Below, in pieces: positions 57,476 through 64,000 of a stretch of DNA of 64,000 nucleotides; position 1 is the first letter of the stretch; each line of letters opens with the position of its first letter. The notes beneath the pieces were generated by a model. That model was not told the DNA's origin, made no database searches, and was given only the letters and a program-made list of their open reading frames with translations. The stretch comes from Gemmatimonadota bacterium (GTDB lineage: Bacteria > Gemmatimonadota > Gemmatimonadetes > Gemmatimonadales > Gemmatimonadaceae). Position numbers and translations under genes: made by a program. The stretch is taken from NCBI GenBank assembly GCA_016182795.1, contig JACPFW010000015.1:62001-126000 (forward strand), given 5' to 3'.

Positions 57476-58261
57476 ATGCGATGCGCATTGCCCGTGACCC
57501 TCGCCCTCTGTCTGGTTGGCGGCGGTGCATGGGCGCAGGCGCCGCAGTCCATCATCGTGTATGGCGCGGTGCGCAACGCAGCGGGCATCGCGCTGGCGGG
57601 CGTGGAGGTGCGAATCGAGGGGACGGCGCTCCGCATCATGACCAGCGAGTCGGGGGAGTATCACCTGGACAGCGTACCGTCCGGGCGCGTTACGGTGACG
57701 GCACGCCATCCCGGCTTCCACCCCGATACCAAGCGCGTGACGCTGCGACCGGGCGACACCAAGAAGGTGCTGTTCACGCTTGAAGGGATTCCCGAAGCGC
57801 TGGACCAGGTGCTGATCACCGCCCGAATGGACAGCGCCGTGCGCCTGCGCGAGTTCTGGGGACGGCGCATGCTCGGCCTTGGCGTCTTTCTCACCCGCGA
57901 GGACATCGAGAAACGCCGCGCGCAGCATTCGTTCTCGCTGTTCCAGGGGATCGCTGGCATTCAGGTGGTGACCATGGGCGGCGAACCGACCAAACTGGTC
58001 ACCACGCGCCGCGCGGCGACGCCGGCGCGCCTGCGCTCGGCGCCGGGGGCGGAATGCCCGATGCAGTATTACGTCGACGGCGTGTTCATGTCGGCCGAGA
58101 TGTTCTCTATTGATGAACTGACGCCTGACATGATCGAGGCGGTCGAAGTCTTCCGCGGGCCGTCGGAGGTGCCGGTGCAGTTCCGGCAGACGGACGTGGA
58201 CTGCGGGCTTGTTGTGATCTGGACGCGCGAGCCGCCCCGGCCGACGAAGCCCGAGCGCTAA
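57476..58261 (+). CDS. Exported carboxypeptidase-D-regulatory plus plug-like protein without barrel (2)
   Basis: 261 residues. Signal peptide to GGGAWAQ (about 21). Residues 27-105 are a carboxypeptidase-D regulatory sandwich (VYGAVRNAAGIALAGVEVRIEG, SGEYHLDSVPSGRVTVTA). A TonB-plug-like part follows: FLTREDIEKRRAQHSFSLFQG, MQYYVDGVFMS, DMIEAVEVFRGPSEVPVQF, CGLVVIWTR. As with the protein at 39160, the gene ends where a TonB-dependent barrel would start. CGGAG precedes the ATG by 5 bases. It may be an adaptor for TonB or a decoy plug; this is inference. Confidence 0.72.
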   Translation: MRCALPVTLALCLVGGGAWAQAPQSIIVYGAVRNAAGIALAGVEVRIEGTALRIMTSESGEYHLDSVPSGRVTVTARHPGFHPDTKRVTLRPGDTKKVLFTLEGIPEALDQVLITARMDSAVRLREFWGRRMLGLGVFLTREDIEKRRAQHSFSLFQGIAGIQVVTMGGEPTKLVTTRRAATPARLRSAPGAECPMQYYVDGVFMSAEMFSIDELTPDMIEAVEVFRGPSEVPVQFRQTDVDCGLVVIWTREPPRPTKPER

Positions 58262-59415
58262 CGCCGGTCGCCGCGGAACCGATAGAACGTCAGCCCACCC
58301 TTGGTGGCGGCCAGCAGGCGCCGTTCAGCGGGTGGCTTGCCGTCGGCGAGCAGGAGGGCGAGGTCGGCAAGAAAGCCCTGATTGCCGAAGAGCGTGTGCC
58401 CGAGCACGTCGGCGGTCACGCGCGTGGCGTCGACGGTGTCCATGCCGTCGATGACGACCAGCGAGTCGCCGCCGAGTCCGAGGCGGCCCGCACCGTTTAG
58501 CACGCCCGACGCGCGCAGCGCGTCGTCGTCGCTCGAGGCATACAGCGTGATGCGCTCGGCGTGCGGCGTGAGCCGCGGCAGGATCTCGCGGCGGAAGACG
58601 CGCGAATCGACATCGGGGGCGGCGAGCACCACTTCACTGAGGCGAGGTGAGAGGTCGGCGGGCGACGTCAGCGTCATCGCCTTGCCGATGACCTCGGCGC
58701 CCATCGAGTGGCCGAGCAGGTGGATGCGGTCCGGCTGGGCGGCGACGGCGTGGTAGCGCAGGACGCGCAGCAACTGAAAGCCGGCGTTGCGCGCCGACTG
58801 TTGATCGCGCACGTAGGCCGTCACGCTCGCCGCCGACGGCCAGGAGAAAAGCAGGACGGTGCCGTCGAAGTTGAGGTCGGCCGCCATCTGCGCGGCGCGC
58901 ACGGCGGCGTCCTCGAACGAGACGTTGTATCCGTGCACGAAGACGAGCAGGTCGCGCGAGCGCGTGGTGGCCAGATCGGCGGCGAGTCGCTGGACAAAGC
59001 GCGCGCTGTCCACCGGAATGGTGGACGTGACGTAGAAGTCGCGCTGCGGATCGGGGCGGTACGTGAGTGCGTTGTCGCGCAACGCGCCGGTGCGCGGCAG
59101 TTCACCGGTGCCGCGCATGCGATACGACGGCACGTTGACGCTCACGGCGGCAAACTGCAGCGAGTCGCCGTCGTCCGGGCCATAGCGCAGTCCGGGCCGA
59201 TCAGTCGAGACAGCGCGCCGTGTGGTGGCGAGCAGGAGGTTTACGCGCGCGGGACCAGAATCGAGCACCGCATACGAGCGCGGCGCGGCGGCGCGGGGCA
59301 GCGGTGCCGGCGGTGGGGCCGGCTCCGGTGCCGCGGCGGGCGCGGCGGAGCGGCCGCACGCCGCGCCCGCAGTGCACGCGAGGCCAAGCGCGAAGGCGAT
59401 GAAACGGCGTGTCAT
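58258..59415 (-). CDS. Lipoprotein alpha/beta hydrolase (DUF900 type)
   Basis: 385 residues. Lipobox AAC near residue 20 and a Pro/Ala-rich spacer. The alpha/beta hydrolase fold has LLVFVHGYNVSFEDAA (oxyanion loop) and IHLLGHSMGAEVIGKA (nucleophile Ser in GHSMG), followed by DVDSRVF and a late His region. DUF900-type esterases of this form are often surface lipoproteins; the substrate is unknown. The ATG at 59415 overlaps the lipB stop by 4 bp; the far longer frame upstream runs through lipB and was rejected. Confidence 0.85.
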   Translation of the reverse strand: MTRRFIAFALGLACTAGAACGRSAAPAAAPEPAPPPAPLPRAAAPRSYAVLDSGPARVNLLLATTRRAVSTDRPGLRYGPDDGDSLQFAAVSVNVPSYRMRGTGELPRTGALRDNALTYRPDPQRDFYVTSTIPVDSARFVQRLAADLATTRSRDLLVFVHGYNVSFEDAAVRAAQMAADLNFDGTVLLFSWPSAASVTAYVRDQQSARNAGFQLLRVLRYHAVAAQPDRIHLLGHSMGAEVIGKAMTLTSPADLSPRLSEVVLAAPDVDSRVFRREILPRLTPHAERITLYASSDDDALRASGVLNGAGRLGLGGDSLVVIDGMDTVDATRVTADVLGHTLFGNQGFLADLALLLADGKPPAERRLLAATKGGLTFYRFRGDRR

Positions 59416-60134
59416 GGCTGGAGCAGCGCCCGCAGTGCCGTCGCGTCCATCGCGACGGGGGTGAGGGCAAAGAGGTTCGCGAAGGCGGCAATCGTGCGCG
59501 ATCGCACGTCGTCGTAGAGCGCGGGGGAGGGGGCCAGGCAGACGCCGGTGGCGGCTTCGAGCAGCTCGCGCTCGACGCTGGTCATAACGACGTCCGGAAT
59601 GCCGCACGGGATCATCAGGTCGAAGTACGACAGGTCGGTCGTGACGTTGAGCGCGAAACCGTGCCACGTTACCCACTGCCGGGCGTGCACGCCGATGGAC
59701 GCGATCTTGCGGTTGCGCACCCAGACGCCGGTTTTGCCGGGATTGCGCGTCGCGGCTATGTCGAACGAAGCCAGCGCGCGGATCATGACTTCCTCGAGCT
59801 GCCGCAGGTACCAGTGCAGGTCCTGAGTGTGCCGCTCGAGATTCACGATCGGGTAGCCCACCAGCTGACCGGGGCCGTGAAACGTGACGTCGCCGCCGCG
59901 TTCGACCTCGAACAGTTCGACACCGCGCGCGGCGAGCTGCTCGGATGAGGCGAGCAGGTTGCCGGCTTTCGTGGAACGACCGAGCGTGATCACTGGCGGG
60001 TGTTCCACCACGAGCAGCAGATCGTCGGCCAGCGAGCCCGACAACCGCGCCTTGGCCGCCGCGCGCTGGAGCGCCAGCGCGTCGGCGTACGGCATCACGC
60101 CGAGGTCGGCGACGAGGAGGCGGCGGGTAGCCAT
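59412..60134 (-). CDS. lipB: Octanoyltransferase (lipoate biosynthesis)
   Basis: 240 residues. LipB moves octanoyl from acyl-carrier protein to target lipoyl domains. ERGGDVTFHGPGQLVGYPI, NPGKTGVWV with IASIGVHARQWVTWHGFALNV, and LMIPCGI with the catalytic Cys (about residue 176) and the conserved Lys earlier (KTGVWV) match the family. The ATG at 60134 begins MATRRLLV. LipA is not in the window. The alpha/beta hydrolase gene is coupled to its stop. Confidence 0.95.
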   Translation of the reverse strand: MATRRLLVADLGVMPYADALALQRAAAKARLSGSLADDLLLVVEHPPVITLGRSTKAGNLLASSEQLAARGVELFEVERGGDVTFHGPGQLVGYPIVNLERHTQDLHWYLRQLEEVMIRALASFDIAATRNPGKTGVWVRNRKIASIGVHARQWVTWHGFALNVTTDLSYFDLMIPCGIPDVVMTSVERELLEAATGVCLAPSPALYDDVRSRTIAAFANLFALTPVAMDATALRALLQP

Positions 60135-60310
60135 GAGAGGAAGATAACGGCAGAGGGCGACCGAGCACGACTGCGTGCCGCGCGCGGCTGCAGACGACGG
60201 CAGTACACGGCGGTGCGTCAGGAAAGTCAGCACGTCGTGCGCGGCAACCGCGCACAGCGTCCGCCCGTGCGCTCGCGTATCGTACAACGAGTCCTTGACC
60301 GAGCCTTTCC

Positions 60311-61054
60311 ATGAACCGACTTCTCAACCGCCTTCTCGCAGTTTCCGTTTTCGTCGCTCCCGCATTGTACGCGCAGGGCGCGCCCCCGCAGTCGGGGATG
60401 GATGTGATCGCCCGCATGCGATCGCGTCACGCCGGCGACTGGTACAAGTCGCTCACCTTCCGGCAGACGACGACCATTCGTCGAAGCGACGGCCGCGACA
60501 CCGTGCAAACCTGGTACGAGACACTGCGCTACACGCCCGAGCGCGGAACGGAACTTCGCATCGACATCGCGCCGCCGTCGGCCGGCAATGCCTCGATTTC
60601 CACGTGGGACTCCACGTGGGTCATCCGGGCTGACACTTTGGCCGCGGTGCGAGCGGGCGGCAATCCGTTCCTCGCGCTGATCGAAGGAGCGTACGTGCAG
60701 CCGGTCAGCGAGACGATCCGGCAGCTTGCCCCGCTTGGCGTGGACCTTGGCAAGCTGCGCACCGCAGCATGGAACGGGCAGGCGGTGTGGATTGTAGGCG
60801 CGACTTCACCCGCCGACACGACCTCGCCCCAGTTCTGGGTGGAGGATCAGCACCTGATGGTCGTGCGCATCGTGTTGGCAGGTGGGGCCGGTCGCGCGCC
60901 GCTCGACATTCATCTCAGCGCGCTGGAGAGGTGCGGCAAGGGGTGGCTGGCGACGAAGGTCGAGATGTTCCAGGGCGGCCAGCGGCGCCAGCTGGAGGAG
61001 TACCATGAGTGGCGGTGTGATGAGGTGGTGAGTGAGAAGGCATTCAAACGATAG
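60311..61054 (+). CDS. Exported protein of unknown function
   Basis: 247 residues. Signal peptide to ALYAQG (about 22). The body is beta-strand rich: SLTFRQTTTIRR, TWYETLRYTPERGTELRIDIA, STWVIRADTLAAVR, VWIVGA, HLMVVRIVLA and WLATKVEMFQGGQRRQLEEY. This order of strands recalls LolA- or outer-membrane lipoprotein-sorting-type sheets, but identity is not certain. The stop codon is followed without any gap by eight 11-nt repeats and then a terminator. Confidence 0.7.
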   Translation: MNRLLNRLLAVSVFVAPALYAQGAPPQSGMDVIARMRSRHAGDWYKSLTFRQTTTIRRSDGRDTVQTWYETLRYTPERGTELRIDIAPPSAGNASISTWDSTWVIRADTLAAVRAGGNPFLALIEGAYVQPVSETIRQLAPLGVDLGKLRTAAWNGQAVWIVGATSPADTTSPQFWVEDQHLMVVRIVLAGGAGRAPLDIHLSALERCGKGWLATKVEMFQGGQRRQLEEYHEWRCDEVVSEKAFKR

Positions 61055-61142
61055 AGAGACAACAGAGAGACAACAGAGAGACAACAGAGAGACAACAGAG
61101 AGACAACAGAGAGACAACAGAGAAACAACAGATAGACAACAG
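61055..61142 (+). repeat. Eight 11-nt tandem repeats filling the gap between stop codon and terminator
   Basis: Six AGAGACAACAG, one AGAAACAACAG and one ATAGACAACAG in perfect register. The first base follows the stop codon and the last base precedes the terminator stem. Confidence 0.95.
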
Positions 61143-61172
61143 AGGGCGGCGCAACTTCGCGCCGCCCTTTGT
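61143..61172. terminator. Terminator between the exported protein gene (+) and the M14 gene (-)
   Basis: 10-bp perfect stem AGGGCGGCGC/GCGCCGCCCT with loop AACTTC, followed by TTG on the plus strand and by the T-rich complement of the repeats on the minus strand. Confidence 0.85.
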
Positions 61173-61204
61173 GCGTCTGACCGTTTGCTTTGACCGCGCG
61201 CGGG

Positions 61205-62596
61205 TCAGGGTTTGGCGCCGAACTCCCGCACGACTTCGCTGGTGGCGTCTTGGCCGCGGCGGAGGGTCATCTGCACGGTCGTGCCGGTGCGCAGCCAGCG
61301 TTTGCCGCCTTGCTCGGCAAGCATCGCTGGAGCGGGGTGCATGAAGAGGCCGGCCGCCGAGACGGTGTCGAACGCGACCACTTCGTCGAGGTCGCCGATC
61401 TCGCGCACGCGAGCGCGCCCCTGACGGAGGGCGTCGTCGTAGTTGAACGAGAGGTCCACGCGCACCGGCGGCTGGCCAGGGATCACCAGCGAGGCGCCGC
61501 GGATGACGACGTCCACGGCCGAGCCGCTGTTGACCGGCATCGAGGTGTAGGTGTCGGCGCTTTCATTCTTGAAGTCACCGGTGGCAATCGCGTTGAGCGC
61601 GCTGAGGATGGCGATGACGTTGACGCGCCGCAGGCGCTGCTTGTCAGCATCTTCGGGGAGCGCGCCGCTCTCGATGAGCACGGTGCGCGTGCCCCACGCC
61701 TGCATGAGGTCACCGAAGGCGCGCGGGTTGAAGGTGTCGTCGTAGCGCGCGATGCGTCCCGGGATCTCGCGTTCGAGCACCGCGCGAATGCGGGCCGCGA
61801 CAAGGCGTGCGTCGGAGCGGACGGGACCGAAACTGTTGGTCACGTCGGCGGCCGGGGCGAGCAGGGCGATGCCGACGCGCTGATTGCCGGGTCGTCCCAG
61901 CGTGCGGGCATTCTGGTCGTGGAGGTTGAATCCGAATTGCGGGTTGATGGAGTCGCGGACCGCCTTGAGGACGCGCGCTTCTGCCGTCGACATCCGCCGG
62001 ACGTCACGATTGATGTCCACGCCGACCGCGTTTTCGCGTTGGAAGAGCTCGGCGCCGTCAGGATTCAACATGGGGAGCATGACGACGGTCAGTTGCGACG
62101 CGATCCGGTCGCGCGCGGCGTCCCGCTGGCCGTCGGCGAGCGCGAACCAGCCGAGCAGGTCGGCGAGCGCCATGGTGGCGGTGGACTCGTCGCCGTGCAT
62201 CTGCGACCAGAGGAAGACCGTCGTGGGGCCGCTGCCAAACGTGATGGCGCGGAGCGCACGCCCGTGGGTGGAGGCGCCGACGGGGGTCGTGCGAAGCGCC
62301 TTCGACCGCAGCGACGGCGCGAGGGCCACCCAGTACTGCGCGTGGTTGAAGCGACGGTTCTCGATGGCGCCAACGCGCTGCTCGGTTGCGATGCGGCGGC
62401 CGAGGTCCAGGCAGCACGGCTCCGACGGGGCTACGCCGGACGGAGTGGTCGACACGGCGCGACAGGCGGTGACGGCGAGCAATGCGAAGGCGGCGGCGAG
62501 GCGCGACCGTCGGCGGATGTCGCGCTCGGCCGCGCCTGGACGCGCGGAAAAGCACCGCGGGAATGTTGAGTGGAACGTGACACATCGGAACTGCAT
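61205..62596 (-). CDS. M14-family zinc carboxypeptidase lipoprotein
   Basis: 463 residues. The leader ends in a lipobox VTAC (about residue 45); the chosen ATG gives a long n-region, so a later start is possible. The M14 core has QMHGDEST (His and Glu zinc ligands, about 132-135), VDINRDVRR (substrate Arg), NLHDQ (third His ligand, about 221) and VLIESGA (catalytic Glu, about 305), so the active site looks complete. It is a likely envelope peptidase cutting C-terminal residues or wall peptides. Convergent with the gene at 60311. Confidence 0.88.
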   Translation of the reverse strand: MQFRCVTFHSTFPRCFSARPGAAERDIRRRSRLAAAFALLAVTACRAVSTTPSGVAPSEPCCLDLGRRIATEQRVGAIENRRFNHAQYWVALAPSLRSKALRTTPVGASTHGRALRAITFGSGPTTVFLWSQMHGDESTATMALADLLGWFALADGQRDAARDRIASQLTVVMLPMLNPDGAELFQRENAVGVDINRDVRRMSTAEARVLKAVRDSINPQFGFNLHDQNARTLGRPGNQRVGIALLAPAADVTNSFGPVRSDARLVAARIRAVLEREIPGRIARYDDTFNPRAFGDLMQAWGTRTVLIESGALPEDADKQRLRRVNVIAILSALNAIATGDFKNESADTYTSMPVNSGSAVDVVIRGASLVIPGQPPVRVDLSFNYDDALRQGRARVREIGDLDEVVAFDTVSAAGLFMHPAPAMLAEQGGKRWLRTGTTVQMTLRRGQDATSEVVREFGAKP

Positions 62597-62753
62597 CGAG
62601 TTGTCCTCGAAGTGACGGGTCGGTATCGGAATGCGTGCACGGGACGAGAACTACGATGCACCGGACGGCCCGCATGCGCGAGGGTGCTCCACAGGCCCGA
62701 CGCCCGCCGACGCAGGCTTATCCGCGACGTGGCGGTCGCGTACCTTCAGAGTC

Positions 62754-64000
62754 ATGCCAAAACCGACTGGCTTCGACAACGAGAAATACCTGGCCGAGCA
62801 GACAGCGGCGATCGAGGAACGCGTCGCCCGCTTCAGCGACAAGCTCTACCTCGAGTTTGGCGGCAAGCTCGTCTGGGATCTGCACGCGGCCCGCGTCCTT
62901 CCAGGGTTCGACCCGAACGTGAAGCTGCGGCTGCTGCAGAAGCTGGGCGACCGGGCCGAGGTGGTGCTCTGCATCTACGCCGGCGACATCGAGAAGAAGA
63001 AGATGCGCGCCGACTTTGGGATCACCTACGATTCCGACGCGCTCAAGCTGATTGACGACCTGCGCGAGTATGGCGTGGTGGTACGCGCGGTGGTCATCAC
63101 GCGGTTCGACGAGCAGCCCGGCGCCGTTGCCTTCAAGCTCCGGCTCGAGAACCGCGGTGTCACCGTCTACACGCACCGGTCGACCCGCGGATATCCCACC
63201 GACATTGACGTGGTGGTGAGCGACGAGGGCTACGGCGCGAACAGCTACATCGAGACCGACCGGCCGATCGTGGTGGTGACGGGCCCGGGTCCGAACAGCG
63301 GGAAGCTGGCGACGTGCCTCTCGCAGGTGTACCACGACCATCGGCGCGGACGGAAGGCCGGGTACGCGAAGTTCGAGACCTTCCCGATCTGGAATCTTCC
63401 CCTCGAGCACCCGGTGAACGTCGCCTACGAGGCGGCGACCGCCGAGCTGCGGGACATCAATCAGCTCGACCATTTCCACCTCGATGCCCACGGTGAGCGC
63501 GCGGTGAACTACAACCGCGACATCGAGGCGTTCCCGCTGCTGCGGCGCATCATCGAGCGGATCACCGGCGAGGCGTCATTCTACCGGTCGCCGACCGACA
63601 TGGGTGTGAACCGCGCGGGGTTCGGCATCGTGGACGACGACGCGGTGCGGGAGGCGGGCGCCCAGGAGATCGTGCGCCGCTACTTCCGGTACGCGTGCGA
63701 GCACGCGATGGGGCTGGTGGATCGCGGAACTGTCCAGCGTCTGGAGCTGTTGATGGACAACCTGGACCTCGACGTAGAGCGCCGGCCGGTGGTCGTCCCG
63801 GCGCGCGAGGCTGCCGCGCGCGCGCGGGCGGCCGGCAAAGGGAATGACGGCATCTACTGCGGGGCGGCGATCGAACTGTCGGACGGAGAGGTGGTCACAG
63901 GCAGCAACTCGCCGCTGATGCACGCGTCCGCCGCGCTGGTGCTGAACGCGGCGAAGCGCCTGGCCGGGATCCCGCGCGAGGCGGACCTCATTCCCGCCGG
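62754..64000 (+). CDS. DUF1846-family protein (C-terminus beyond the right edge)
   Basis: 415 residues of a family of about 500. [73 protein letters not shown], a P-loop-like Gly-rich segment; and [30 protein letters not shown] all fit DUF1846 (PF08903). Family proteins are cytosolic and their biochemical role is unclear. The ATG at 62754 has no strong ribosome site. Confidence 0.9.
   Translation, partial: MPKPTGFDNEKYLAEQTAAIEERVARFSDKLYLEFGGKLVWDLHAARVLPGFDPNVKLRLLQKLGDRAEVVLCIYAGDIEKKKMRADFGITYDSDALKLIDDLREYGVVVRAVVITRFDEQPGAVAFKLRLENRGVTVYTHRSTRGYPTDIDVVVSDEGYGANSYIETDRPIVVVTGPGPNSGKLATCLSQVYHDHRRGRKAGYAKFETFPIWNLPLEHPVNVAYEAATAELRDINQLDHFHLDAHGERAVNYNRDIEAFPLLRRIIERITGEASFYRSPTDMGVNRAGFGIVDDDAVREAGAQEIVRRYFRYACEHAMGLVDRGTVQRLELLMDNLDLDVERRPVVVPAREAAARARAAGKGNDGIYCGAAIELSDGEVVTGSNSPLMHASAALVLNAAKRLAGIPREADLIPA

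Noticed and set aside
60135-60417. Extension of the alpha/beta hydrolase frame to 60417 or of lipB to 60287
   Set aside because: The extensions are Arg-rich and motif-free. Both proteins start naturally at 59415 and 60134, with a 4-bp overlap typical of coupled genes.

Overview
The window is about 64 kb of very GC-rich bacterial chromosome and is gene-dense on both strands. Two SusC/RagA-SusD/RagB outer-membrane pairs, a KDO transferase (so an LPS outer membrane), many lipobox lipoproteins, a short RpoD-like sigma factor without region 1.1, and an epsilon subunit of F1 ATPase reduced to its beta-sandwich together suggest a Gram-negative member of the Gemmatimonadota, probably Gemmatimonadaceae. 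This is inferred from gene content and style; no rRNA gene lies in the window.

Layout. 1-5477 (-): a CzcCBA-type heavy-metal RND efflux operon whose pump gene runs off the left edge, with a divergent CadC/SmtB-type repressor (5589-6074) and an SmtB-like operator between them. 6359-11124: a probable small genomic island between an intact tRNA-Pro(CGG) gene and a duplicated tRNA 3' half plus terminator; it carries three exported proteins, one with an M15-type peptidase signature, and no integrase. 11182-13808: tRNA-Arg, a lone receiver protein, a TPR/FxLYD-like exported protein, and tRNA-Val, tRNA-Gly and tRNA-Ala. 14073-17221 (+): sigma factor, then an overlapping trio of an MlaF-like ATPase, a Nudix hydrolase and an AraC-type regulator. 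17485-22154: SusCD pair 1. 22460-26616: atpAGDC (F1 only). 26882-29912: a CBM9/DUF5916 outer-membrane protein and a small barrel-like protein. 30049-32061 (-): waaA behind a DsbA-like lipoprotein. 32675-39079: SusCD pair 2 with two lipoproteins. 39160-43423: a barrel-less plug protein, TPM-domain protein, a degenerate nucleotidyltransferase, LemA and an M23 peptidase. 43550-50913 (-): metG, ricT, accA and dnaE in one tight block. 50997-55278: an M30-like metalloprotease, a PorV-like protein and a PF10023 aminopeptidase. 55270-57354 (-): UvrD-type helicase. 57476-62596: a second barrel-less plug protein, an alpha/beta hydrolase, lipB, a small exported protein and an M14 carboxypeptidase. 62754-64000: a DUF1846 protein cut by the right edge.

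The most unusual feature is non-coding. Tandem repeats with strict periods sit directly behind stop codons or a tRNA. An 11-nt purine-rich unit, consensus AGAGACAACAG, occurs at five loci in the sense orientation, and at four of them runs right up to a terminator hairpin. A 7-nt GGTAGAC-type unit occurs at four loci and supplies the stop codon at two. A CACCCTG-type unit, a 13-nt unit and a nested inverted repeat around a terminator are also present. These look like families of 3'-UTR or intergenic repeats and are the best candidates here for something undescribed.
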